A stretch of DNA of 64,000 nt. It comes from Bacteroidetes bacterium ADurb.Bin174 (GTDB lineage Bacteria > Bacteroidota > Bacteroidia > Bacteroidales > Paludibacteraceae). The translations under genes were made by a program, and so were the position numbers. The notes beneath the pieces were generated by a model that was not told where the DNA came from, made no database searches, and worked only from the letters and a program-made list of their open reading frames with translations. The DNA is taken from positions 55,570 to 119,569 of the forward strand of contig MWCX01000038.1 of assembly GCA_002070265.1 (NCBI GenBank). The letters run 5' to 3'. Below, in pieces: positions 29,126 to 37,593 of this stretch; within the stretch, counting starts at the first letter, position 1, and each line of letters opens with the position of its first letter.

Positions 29126-30481
29126 TTATTTACTTTCTTCTATTGTTTTTACCTGGTGTAACCAATAACCCCAATAATTATCTACTACATTTATGGGCCT
29201 TTTTGGACTCCAATTATTATAATAAACACAAAATTCGTCGGTTGAGCGATTTATTACATTCACAAACTCCCATCCAAATCGTGTCCCTTGATTGAGTGTG
29301 TTATTAAGAATATTGATTAGATACTGATCGCTAAACGACCTGTAATCACTACCATTAAAGGTCATATGCTCTGTAATTGCCCAATCCCTTTGTGTAGAAT
29401 TCTTTACTTGCCAAACTCTGTCATACGCTTTTTGATTGGGAGATTGGGTTGCCAAATTCCAATGCCAATTTACCTGAATTATATTGGGCGATGTCAGATG
29501 TGTTAAAAATTCAATCGGATCACCAACTCTGTTCATCTGAGTAGATTCGGTAGCATCTAAATAATCTACAGCAACATAAGCCGAACTACCTGCTACTGAG
29601 CGGTATGCTTCTGCTTCACCATTTACCCATGTTGCCAAATATTGAGCCCTGAACTTATTCCATGTAGGATTTTTGATAAATGTTTCCGGTATTGGAAATG
29701 TTGTGGGCATTTTTGAAGCTTCATCTGTTATATTATTAGCAGCTCTCCACTTCTCATATTCATTTTTGGCACTAATGCTATAATCAAGATTGTATTTCCC
29801 CATATACTGAGGTTCAACCGAAGTCTCAAAATAGAGAATCTTTTTTGTGTCAATTCCTTTTGCCAGGTTTTGAATAAATAATCGTAAAGCTTCGTTATAT
29901 TCAGGATGAAAAAGTGAAACAACTTTAGAATTGAAACCATATTCCGTATCATAAACTAAATTACCCTTATCATCTATAGCTTGTGCTTCCGGATATCTAT
30001 CCCAAAATGGTTCCACAAGATTACTTCCTCCTACTGCAGCCATCTCAACACCGAGACAAGGATACATTCCTTTATTATAAATTGCATTAATAACATAATT
30101 GAGCGGTTCCAAGGATTTATCGATTATCCCATCGGCATCAGTATCGAAAAATTTCCAGTAACAGGTCATTTCTATGGCATTATAATACTTTTTTTTAAGC
30201 ATTTCTAAGCTGCCTACCAACTTATAAACATCATCCGAATTTGCATAATCATAAAGTGGCTTGGCAATTTTCAAGAATTTCCACTTCCCATCCAGATAGA
30301 ACTTCCCGTTCTTAATTTCCCACTTAGTATAATCTACAATCGGATTAGGATCAATAGGGGGATTAGGAATTGAATCCATTGCTGTTAGTTTCGGCTTAAC
30401 AGGAGTATCCGGGTCGATATTTTCATTACAAGAAAATAGATGAATCGCCAGAAAAATAAGCATCACAAATTTAGCTTTCAT
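29126..30481 (-). CDS. Putative clan GH-A glycoside hydrolase, lipoprotein
   Basis: A 451-residue protein with a lipobox at Cys18 (HLFSCNEN), so probably membrane- or surface-anchored. After a Pro-rich linker, WEIKNGKFYLDGKWKFLK is the usual entry to a TIM-barrel hydrolase of clan GH-A type. FETSVEPQYMG (Glu223) and WAITEHMTFNG (Glu371) sit where the acid/base and nucleophile glutamates of such barrels are expected. The family is not one I can number. It is a close paralogue of the catalytic part of the gene at 30691-32769 but lacks that protein's CBM and T9SS domains. Its leader shares a 78-bp hairpin with GH92. Confidence 0.6.
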   Translation of the reverse strand: MKAKFVMLIFLAIHLFSCNENIDPDTPVKPKLTAMDSIPNPPIDPNPIVDYTKWEIKNGKFYLDGKWKFLKIAKPLYDYANSDDVYKLVGSLEMLKKKYYNAIEMTCYWKFFDTDADGIIDKSLEPLNYVINAIYNKGMYPCLGVEMAAVGGSNLVEPFWDRYPEAQAIDDKGNLVYDTEYGFNSKVVSLFHPEYNEALRLFIQNLAKGIDTKKILYFETSVEPQYMGKYNLDYSISAKNEYEKWRAANNITDEASKMPTTFPIPETFIKNPTWNKFRAQYLATWVNGEAEAYRSVAGSSAYVAVDYLDATESTQMNRVGDPIEFLTHLTSPNIIQVNWHWNLATQSPNQKAYDRVWQVKNSTQRDWAITEHMTFNGSDYRSFSDQYLINILNNTLNQGTRFGWEFVNVINRSTDEFCVYYNNWSPKRPINVVDNYWGYWLHQVKTIEESK

Positions 30482-30509
30482 ACGTTTAAATTTTATTTTT
30501 CAGTTGTCG

Positions 30510-30587
30510 TATGGAACTCTTGATGAACTAATTTAATCAATTATTCCACCCAAGTGGATGATTAAATTAGTTCATGTTCGTTTCATA
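30510..30587 (-). promoter_or_regulatory. Leader hairpin element, copy 2
   Basis: Same 78-bp length, same outer arms and identical 17-base arms (30523-30539 and inverted 30559-30575) as the element at 19875-19952, again 29 bases above a start codon that is followed on + by the same ACGTTTAAA. The 19-base loop holds TCCAC-ccaa-GTGGA. Compared with copy 1 the loop is in the opposite orientation, and two stem base pairs are changed on both sides so that pairing is kept. A TCTGTTTG (one mismatch to the -7 consensus) lies at 30635-30642. Confidence 0.75.
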
Positions 30588-30690
30588 AAAATTTATTTTT
30601 AATTATTAAGTGCTTTAAAAGTATAACTAATTAACAAACAGACCATTATCTCATTATATAAAAATCTTAATTTTCATAGTAAATCACAAC

Positions 30691-32769
30691 TTATCTAACA
30701 AGCAAAATCTGTATTAAATCCATTCTTTCTTCAGTGTTTATTTTTACAAGATATGCTCCGGACTCTAAGTCGCTTATATTTATCTTGTCAAAACACAAAT
30801 TAATTTCCTTCACCAATTTTCCTGTAAAGTTATAAAAACTCACTGATTTAATTTTATATGGTGATATTACACTAACATATTCCCTTGAAGGATTTGGAAA
30901 AACACTACAAGGGTAGAGTTTAGTCTGTGGTGTTTTATTATTTTCAGTAATATTATCATCATCTGGTATAAACAATAAAGGCTCCAGAATCCTTAATACA
31001 TTCAACCAATAACCCCAGTTTTGGTCAACCATTTTTATGGTGTTCTTAGGTGTCCAATTGTCATTGTAAACACAAAAATCATCAGTTGTGCGATTTATTA
31101 CATTCACAAACTCCCACCCAAATCGTGTCCCTTGATAAAGTGTGTTTGACAAAACTTTTTTTAAGTAATTGTCCGAATAATCGTAATCACTACCATTAAA
31201 GGTCATATGCTCTGTAATTGCCCAATCCCTTTGTGTAGAATCTTTTACTTGCCAAACTCTGTCATACGCTTTTTGATTGGGAGATTTGGTTCCCAGATGC
31301 CAATGCCAATTTACCTGAATTATATTGGGCGATGTCAGATGTGTTAAAAATTCAATTGGATCACCAACTCTGTTCATCTGAACAGATTCGATAGCATCTA
31401 AATAATCTACTGCAACATAAGCCGAACTACCTGCTACTGAGCGGTATGCTTCAGCTTCGCTATTTACCCATGCTGCCAAAGATTGAGCCCTGAACTTATT
31501 CCATGTAGGATTTTTGATAAATGCTGCCGGTATTGGAAATGTTGTGGGCATTTTTGAAGCTTCATCTGTTATGTTGTTAGTAATTCTCCATTGCTCATAT
31601 TCAGTTTTGGCATTATCACTATAATCAAGATTAAATGCTCCCATGTACTGAGGTTCAACCGATGTCTCAAAATAGAGAATCTTTTTTGTATCAATTCCTC
31701 TTGCCAAATTTTGAATAAATAAACTTGAAGCATCTCTGAATCCTTGATGAAAAATTGAAACAACTTTAGAATTAAAACCATATTCCGTATCATAAACTAA
31801 ATCACCCTTATCATCCACAGCTTGTGCTTCAGGATATCTTATCCAAAATGGTTCTACAAGATTACTTCCTCCTACTGAAGCCATCTCAACACCAAGACAG
31901 GGATACATTCCTTTATTATAAATTGCATTAATGGCATTATTTAACGGTTCTAAAGATTTGTCAATTATCCCATCACCGTTGACATCAAAGAATTTCCAGT
32001 AACAGGTCATTTCTATGGTATTATAATACTTGTTTTTAAGCGTATCCAAGCTGGCTATCAACATATTAACATCAGCCGCACTTGCATAATTATAAAGCGG
32101 CTTGGCAATTTTCAAGAATTTCCATTTCCCATCCAAATAGAACTTCCCGTTCTTAATTTCCCACTTAGTATAATCTACAATCGGATTAGGATCAACAGGT
32201 GGGTTTGGTACTGCTGACGGGTAAACTTCATATAGCCGAACATTATCAATAAACATATTTCCTGTAGCCAAATTCCCAACTTCATCTTTCAACCTAAATG
32301 CAATCCAGCAATAAGCCGAACTAACCGGAGACAAAGCCTGAAACGAAAATTCATCATAATTGCCAGTTAGAGCTATAACTTCAGTTTGTTCTCCAATTAC
32401 ATGCTTTGTGGCATCAAAAAAACCAAATGTAACTACAGCATATAATCCTTGGGGTTGATTGCTTTTTACAAATCCCTTCAAATTATAAACTCTTCCTCCG
32501 GTTACGGAGGGTTGTGCATCCCAGTTATCAAACCCTCTATCCAAAACGGTTCCATCGTTAGCAACATAACTTATCATTACCGCTTTCGATCCACTAACTG
32601 CTGATGTGCTGATTTGCGCAGTACTACCCAATGCGTTGGGTACTTCAAAGAAACGCCAACCGACCAGCCCATTTTCAAAGTCACCGTTATAATTAGTCAA
32701 AAGATTAGGCTGCGACCATGAAAGTGTAAGGCTCGCAAATATGAAAAATATTAAAAGGTATTTTTGCAT
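30691..32769 (-). CDS. CBM-GH-A-like hydrolase with T9SS sorting domain
   Basis: A 692-residue exported protein. Signal peptide residues 1-19 (TLSWSQP), then a CBM4/9-like beta-sandwich (about 22-192: NGDFENGLVGWRFFEVPN start, FIDNVRLYEV end). The putative GH-A barrel follows (about 205-615), with the same FETSVEPQYMG and WAITEHMTFNG motifs as the paralogue at 29126-30481. The C-terminus is a type A T9SS domain (VFPNPSREYVSV, then FYNFTGKLVKEI and LESGAYLVKI). DNA identity with the downstream paralogue is very high over long blocks, pointing to a fairly recent tandem duplication. Substrate unknown; probably the same glycan imported by the SusC/SusD pair of this locus. Confidence 0.65.
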   Translation of the reverse strand: MQKYLLIFFIFASLTLSWSQPNLLTNYNGDFENGLVGWRFFEVPNALGSTAQISTSAVSGSKAVMISYVANDGTVLDRGFDNWDAQPSVTGGRVYNLKGFVKSNQPQGLYAVVTFGFFDATKHVIGEQTEVIALTGNYDEFSFQALSPVSSAYCWIAFRLKDEVGNLATGNMFIDNVRLYEVYPSAVPNPPVDPNPIVDYTKWEIKNGKFYLDGKWKFLKIAKPLYNYASAADVNMLIASLDTLKNKYYNTIEMTCYWKFFDVNGDGIIDKSLEPLNNAINAIYNKGMYPCLGVEMASVGGSNLVEPFWIRYPEAQAVDDKGDLVYDTEYGFNSKVVSIFHQGFRDASSLFIQNLARGIDTKKILYFETSVEPQYMGAFNLDYSDNAKTEYEQWRITNNITDEASKMPTTFPIPAAFIKNPTWNKFRAQSLAAWVNSEAEAYRSVAGSSAYVAVDYLDAIESVQMNRVGDPIEFLTHLTSPNIIQVNWHWHLGTKSPNQKAYDRVWQVKDSTQRDWAITEHMTFNGSDYDYSDNYLKKVLSNTLYQGTRFGWEFVNVINRTTDDFCVYNDNWTPKNTIKMVDQNWGYWLNVLRILEPLLFIPDDDNITENNKTPQTKLYPCSVFPNPSREYVSVISPYKIKSVSFYNFTGKLVKEINLCFDKINISDLESGAYLVKINTEERMDLIQILLVR

Positions 32770-32831
32770 TATTTGTTATTTCATTTACTATTTCTTGATG
32801 TTTTTGTACAGAAAATATGTTTATTTTTTAC

Positions 32832-33020
32832 GGTGTCTCATATTGTTCAACTGCTGCGTTACTTTCGATGTTTGCTGAGCCTGTCGAAGCACGAACTCAA
32901 TTACCGAGAGGCAGACACACAGGTCTGCCTCTGCTACCACAATCTCAGCGCCTTGCATTGGGACACTTCTAAAACATCCTATTGTTTGTCGGTTGAGAAT
33001 ATTTGTTTTGAAACAGCCCC
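32832..33020 (+). mobile_element. MITE-like non-coding element, copy B
   Basis: A 189-bp element with ends GGTGTCTCATATTG and TTTTGAAACAGCCCC, matching the inverted copy at 25681-25851. The interior has a 9-bp perfect stem AGAGGCAGA/TCTGCCTCT (32907-32932) and a GAGCCTGTCGAAGC stretch not seen in copy A. It fills the gap between two genes of the utilisation locus and carries no protein-like frame. Confidence 0.6.
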
Positions 33021-33042
33021 AACATCAACTATCAAATAGGCT

Positions 33043-34356
33043 CTAATTAACAATTAACTTTCTTGTTAACTCCACTCCATTTGTTATTTGTATCCCTACA
33101 TAGTATATTCCAGGCTCCAAATCACTAATGTTAATTCTGTCACAATTTGAATTAACAGTTTTCAATTTTTGTCCATTTATACTATATATTGTTACTAATT
33201 CCGGTTTCTCCACCGATTGGATATTAATATATTCCCTGGCAGGAGAAGGATAAATTCTGTAAAAATCTTTTTCTGATAACGATAACACGTCACGTGTAGA
33301 AACAATTATTTGTTGATTCAACTGCACATCGTCAATCATACATTCAACAGGACCCGCAGGCCATCTGGAACCATCTGCGTTAAACGCTCTGAAACCAATA
33401 TTTAAGGTTGCCGCATTGACTGGAGCATGTAAAACAAAACTGTGTTGTGTATATGCATCACTTAAAATCCAGGTTCCATCTTTAGGATCTGATAACACGT
33501 TATTGCCGCCATCGTAAAATACACTGCCCATATTTAAAATAAAAGGTCCACTTAATGATTTTGCCCAAGCTGAAAAAGTATAAGTTTCCCCAGGGGTTAC
33601 AGGGATGGATTGTTGATGCAATATGAGATCAAGTGTTGAGGCATTATTTTCCCAATGTACATGTGCTGCGTATGTACCACTATGCGTGTCGGAAGATGAA
33701 ATATTGAATGTACTTAATGACGAACTTACCTCCACAAGCTGCCAATTTTCAGTCGTCCCTAATTCGAAATCACCATTACGTGAGTGCAAAAGATTATAAT
33801 TATTCGTCGCTAATTGATAAAGTTGCACATCATCAACATACAACGTGCCGGCAGCATATGCTTGTGCTGCATCCAATAATCGGAAAGCCACAAAACATGA
33901 TGCAGCATTAGACGGTGGTAGAAATTGTATTGAATATTCTTTATATGCAGTTGTCAATGACCTCATAATACTTTGTTCTGATAAGTAGTTATTGCCACTA
34001 TCGAAGAAACCTACAGTCATTTTAACCTGAACTCCGGAAGGATTATCGCTTTTCAACCATGCTTTTAACTCATAAACTTTGTTCGCTTGCACAGGAGGGA
34101 AACTGGCCCAATTGTCTAATGCACGATCGGCTACGCTTCCTGTAACAAATGTTAGCTTAGCAGCGTATGTACCACTATGTACGTCAGAAGTGATGATTTG
34201 ACAACCACTTCCAAGTGGATTTGGTACCTCAAAAAAACGCCAATAAGTCATGTCTCCCGTTTCGAATCCTCCGTTATACCCGCTCATAATGTCCGTTTGA
34301 GCTTGTGTAGTAACTACACAAAAAAATAGGATGAATAATAAATAAACTTGTTTCAT
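33043..34356 (-). CDS. T9SS-sorted protein with two CBM4/9-like modules
   Basis: A 437-residue exported protein without a catalytic domain. A signal peptide (1-19) is followed by two carbohydrate-binding-like beta-sandwiches: about 22-182 (NGGFETGDMTYWRFFEVPN to LYVDDVQLYQL) and about 185-345 (NGDFELGTTENWQLVEV to CMIDDVQLN). A type A sorting domain closes it (IYPSPAREYINI, IYSINGQKLKTV, LEPGIYYVGI). The first module is clearly homologous to that of the protein at 30691-32769. A surface glycan-binding role is the natural reading. Confidence 0.7.
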   Translation of the reverse strand: MKQVYLLFILFFCVVTTQAQTDIMSGYNGGFETGDMTYWRFFEVPNPLGSGCQIITSDVHSGTYAAKLTFVTGSVADRALDNWASFPPVQANKVYELKAWLKSDNPSGVQVKMTVGFFDSGNNYLSEQSIMRSLTTAYKEYSIQFLPPSNAASCFVAFRLLDAAQAYAAGTLYVDDVQLYQLATNNYNLLHSRNGDFELGTTENWQLVEVSSSLSTFNISSSDTHSGTYAAHVHWENNASTLDLILHQQSIPVTPGETYTFSAWAKSLSGPFILNMGSVFYDGGNNVLSDPKDGTWILSDAYTQHSFVLHAPVNAATLNIGFRAFNADGSRWPAGPVECMIDDVQLNQQIIVSTRDVLSLSEKDFYRIYPSPAREYINIQSVEKPELVTIYSINGQKLKTVNSNCDRINISDLEPGIYYVGIQITNGVELTRKLIVN

Positions 34357-34465
34357 AATAAATAAATTTTTAATTGATGAATAATAATGTTAATTAAATT
34401 AGTGAAATTAAATGTCAGTGAAAACTATTTCTTAAAAATGATTTGTTAATTAAATCGGCAAGTGA

Positions 34466-34486
34466 ATGGAACCTTGGGTGTTCCAT
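34466..34486. repeat. Small palindrome sharing the leader-element arm
   Basis: ATGGAAC-cttgggt-GTTCCAT is a perfect 7-bp inverted repeat, and GTTCCATACGAT continues as in the two leader elements at 19875 and 30510, but in opposite orientation. It sits between the GxGYxYP gene stop and the CBM gene start, about 110 bases above the latter. Confidence 0.45.
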
Positions 34487-34525
34487 ACGATTATATTCTA
34501 TTTTTTCATTATTAATAAACATACA

Positions 34526-36295
34526 TTACTGATTAGTTTGATTATACGTAGTTTTAAAAAAATGGAAAAAGTTATACGCATCAATCACCTCGATATCCAA
34601 TTCAGGCCTAAGTCCTCTTAACCGCTCAATGGCAGAAATTACCTGACTGGGACTCGTCCATACAATCCTAAAAAAATAATAGGTGGGGGTGTCGTTTAAT
34701 GAGGCTGGTATTGAAGCTGACATATCTCGGGCGGCACGTTCTGCATTATAAAAATCACACACGTTATTGATTAACTCGATCACCGGCATTCCTTTCCAAA
34801 CATGCGGATCGGGTAATTTACCTCCGGCATTATGAAAATCCAACACAATTGTCGCAAACCCGTCGGGAGAGAATTGAAGAAATGCATCTTTTACTGCGGG
34901 AGTCGGCTCGTCTACATCCAATACCATCGGGGACAAGGAGATATCCCATTGCTCGTAAAACTTCTTGTTATGCTCAACAAACAAGGGCAAATGTTCAGTA
35001 GCAATACGACTAGGATTCATATACCCCGCCGCACTTGCATCGGCCGCAAAAAAATCATTATCCGTTTTCGTTTCATACAAATATTGCATAATGTCCGGAT
35101 ATGTTTCAGACAAATTGGGGTTCACGCCCCATAACAGCGGTATGGTACCCCTCGCCGGATCATCCCAGAAAGTAGGTAAAAACACGTACAAAGGAGTAGC
35201 CGAATCATAATCAGCCATCAATATACTGATGTAGGTTTTCCCATTTTCAGGTGTACGGAGAGCAGGCCGTCCTTGTTTCATCTTTTTTTGAGGAGCCTGA
35301 GAATGGATGGACTGATTGAAACAATCGTGGGCAACCGTATTTTGATAACAATTATACGGGGAGATGAGAAAAACCGTCTCCCACTCCGTTGGTACCGGGT
35401 CATGCTTGCTCGGGTAACCCTCTATATTACTATATTTAGGGAAGGAAAAGAACCCCGCCACTTCGGTCATCTGTTCCCCTTTCGTTAACTTCAGAACGGC
35501 TTCCAACATCATCTTATATGTTTCCAAATCGGTTCCAAGCGCTTGTCCCGGATCATCCAACGGAGTTTCATCTCCCCAAGGTGACAGGTCATACACGAAT
35601 CCCCGGTTATAGACCGCCCAATCTCGTGTAACAACGTAAGATATATCTCCTTTATGTCTTGTCATATATGAATCTTCATAAAGGAACAGCCAATGGGGGT
35701 TACATCGTCCGGTTTCCAGAAATTTACGGATGCCCCAACGATACGCATCATTTTTTTTGCTGCCAGTCTCTGCTCCTGTAAAAACACCCCTGAAATCCTT
35801 TATCACGGGTAAATTCAATCGATCCAAATAGGTTTTTGCCATCTCCGGGCTTAAAACCAAACCATTTTCAAGTCCGGCTAAGGTGGTTGCCAGATTCAGC
35901 GTGGCTGGGACTTCAGTATCCCAAATAATTACCCCCTTGAGTTTACTTTTTGATAACTCGAGTAACTGATCAAAAGAGGAAACGGGAAACTTCTCTTTAG
36001 TCAACCACCCATTTTTACCCAACTTTTCCAGCCAATAAACGGGTCTGTTCAAGGTATTGGATTCAATGTACAATTCTACACCCTCTCTGTTCATAATTCC
36101 CTGTATGCAAGCTACAGCCACCGCTTCATCGTAAAATGACTTAGTGGGTAAACCCTTCAACGTGTAAACGTACATTGCGTTCTCAGGTTTCACTATAGGA
36201 GGTATTTCCGGTTGCGGGTCTTTTCCGTTACAAAAGGAAAAAGCCAGAACAACACAGATTAGTAAAACGGAAATGAAACTATTCAGCGAGTTCAT
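34526..36295 (-). CDS. GxGYxYP family putative glycoside hydrolase
   Basis: A 589-residue exported protein. The N-terminus is hydrophobic with a possible but non-canonical lipobox at Cys22. The body matches the two-domain GxGYxYP family: YVYTLKGLPTKSFYDEAVAV, GIMNREGVELYIES, then NPHWLFLYEDSYMTRHKGDI, SPWGDETPLDDP, FFSFPKYSN, and a C-terminal barrel-like region (ISILMADYDSATPLY, PTFWDDPARGTIPLLWGVN). Members occur in Bacteroidota glycan loci but have no assigned activity that I know of. It lies downstream of the DUF3823 gene with only a hairpin between. Confidence 0.75.
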   Translation of the reverse strand: MNSLNSFISVLLICVVLAFSFCNGKDPQPEIPPIVKPENAMYVYTLKGLPTKSFYDEAVAVACIQGIMNREGVELYIESNTLNRPVYWLEKLGKNGWLTKEKFPVSSFDQLLELSKSKLKGVIIWDTEVPATLNLATTLAGLENGLVLSPEMAKTYLDRLNLPVIKDFRGVFTGAETGSKKNDAYRWGIRKFLETGRCNPHWLFLYEDSYMTRHKGDISYVVTRDWAVYNRGFVYDLSPWGDETPLDDPGQALGTDLETYKMMLEAVLKLTKGEQMTEVAGFFSFPKYSNIEGYPSKHDPVPTEWETVFLISPYNCYQNTVAHDCFNQSIHSQAPQKKMKQGRPALRTPENGKTYISILMADYDSATPLYVFLPTFWDDPARGTIPLLWGVNPNLSETYPDIMQYLYETKTDNDFFAADASAAGYMNPSRIATEHLPLFVEHNKKFYEQWDISLSPMVLDVDEPTPAVKDAFLQFSPDGFATIVLDFHNAGGKLPDPHVWKGMPVIELINNVCDFYNAERAARDMSASIPASLNDTPTYYFFRIVWTSPSQVISAIERLRGLRPELDIEVIDAYNFFHFFKTTYNQTNQ

Positions 36296-36327
36296 ACGCT
36301 TTATTCAAATAGTTATTAATGCATTAA

Positions 36328-36371
36328 CAGCGAGTTTTAGTTGCCGATTACACGACAACTAAAACCTGCTG
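36328..36371 (-). terminator. Stem-loop after the DUF3823 gene
   Basis: GTTTTAGTTG (36334-36343) and CAACTAAAAC (36356-36365) form a 10-bp perfect stem, extended outside by CAGC/GCTG. It begins six bases after the stop at 36377. No U tract follows on the minus strand, so it may be a processing or stabilising hairpin that sets susC/susD levels relative to downstream genes rather than a full terminator. Confidence 0.45.
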
Positions 36372-36376
36372 AAAAA

Positions 36377-37573
36377 TCAAAATTCCTCGTAAAACTTCAG
36401 GTGGTCAATCTTGATTTCCACGGGACCATTCACATCAAGGTGATAAATCCTGAAGAAGTTTACACGGCTCAAATCAATTTTACCACCGGTTTCCTCACCC
36501 TCAGAAAGTTTAAGGACAACCTTGTTCCACCCATTCTTCAGACGCAATTGACTCATGAAATTCCAGTGCAACTCTTGCGAGTCCGGGTTACCCGAACTGG
36601 TTATCTCTATTTGGCCTGGCCAATCCCAATTAATAGCGGAAACATCGGAAATGTACAAGTAAAATTGAAAAACACCATATTTAGAATCTACGTTCGCATT
36701 CACCGGTGTGGCGAAATTCCTTTGAATAACAAATCCACCATTAGTCTGAAATTTAACGGAATATTTGCCTTCCTGCGGATCGGTTGAATCCAACTCGGGG
36801 CCATTGCCACCTGCCCATCCTCCTGTGGATTCACAATCATCTAAGAGGGTACCTTCCGGCTCAACTTCAGAAATAACCTCTCCCACATTGATCTGCACGG
36901 CCGTCGCATAATTAAATTTAGCTCCCGCAAGGCTGCTAACCGCTCCCACTCTAAAGAAATAATCCTCATTAGGCTTCAACAGGGCTGTGTTCTTGCCCAC
37001 GTTAATAACCACCTTAAAGACCTCATCCTCATTTACCTGACGATTCAATACCACTTCGGATGCTACCAAGTACACGGATTCACCCACGATAGGCTCACTA
37101 TGAGCGTACAAGCCAATTTTTGACACTGCGTCGGGTATAGTTTGTTCTAAACGAAAAGTTGCTACCACGCTGTTTCCCTCTTTCACGATCTCAACGTCTT
37201 TCACCCTGATATACGGTGTTACAAAGAAGTCGAGCTTCGTATCCTTTTTTATGAAAACCTCTTGTTCTTCGATTTGCAAGAAATTACGTTGGTCGGGTTG
37301 CACTGTGTAGGTATTAGAAAACAAGAGTGTGTTGGCGTACGTACCGTCGTTTTTTACCCTCAAATATTGTGCTGCCACGGGATCATACCCATGTTCAACA
37401 ATCTTGATGGTCGTACCATTTATTATATCAGTTTGCACAAGCTCATTCGTTTCTGAATCAATGATGCTACCCGTGATTCCTGCATCGGGAAAATCATAAT
37501 TATCCAGTTTACAAGAGTATAATAAGAGTAGGCTTAAAGCAACTACCTGTATATATATAAATACCTGTTTCAT
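36377..37573 (-). CDS. DUF3823 surface lipoprotein (SusE-like position)
   Basis: A 398-residue lipoprotein with a lipobox at Cys21 (LLLLYSCKLDNYD). The first two thirds match DUF3823: DNYDFPDAGITGSIID, TIKIVEHGYDPVAAQYLRVK, NTYTVQP and FFVTPYIRVKDVEI. The last about 135 residues form a carbohydrate-binding-like sandwich (LLDDCESTGGWAGGN to VEIKIDHLKFYEEF). It follows susD by 20 bases and takes the place of SusE/SusF, so it probably helps bind glycan at the cell surface. Confidence 0.8.
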   Translation of the reverse strand: MKQVFIYIQVVALSLLLLYSCKLDNYDFPDAGITGSIIDSETNELVQTDIINGTTIKIVEHGYDPVAAQYLRVKNDGTYANTLLFSNTYTVQPDQRNFLQIEEQEVFIKKDTKLDFFVTPYIRVKDVEIVKEGNSVVATFRLEQTIPDAVSKIGLYAHSEPIVGESVYLVASEVVLNRQVNEDEVFKVVINVGKNTALLKPNEDYFFRVGAVSSLAGAKFNYATAVQINVGEVISEVEPEGTLLDDCESTGGWAGGNGPELDSTDPQEGKYSVKFQTNGGFVIQRNFATPVNANVDSKYGVFQFYLYISDVSAINWDWPGQIEITSSGNPDSQELHWNFMSQLRLKNGWNKVVLKLSEGEETGGKIDLSRVNFFRIYHLDVNGPVEIKIDHLKFYEEF

Positions 37574-37593
37574 AATATTTTTTGCTTTGAAAA

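Noticed and set aside
28957-29295. 112-residue plus-strand frame overlapping the tsf relic
   Set aside because: It runs opposite to the relic and into the 3' end of the hydrolase gene; nothing in it looks like a protein family.
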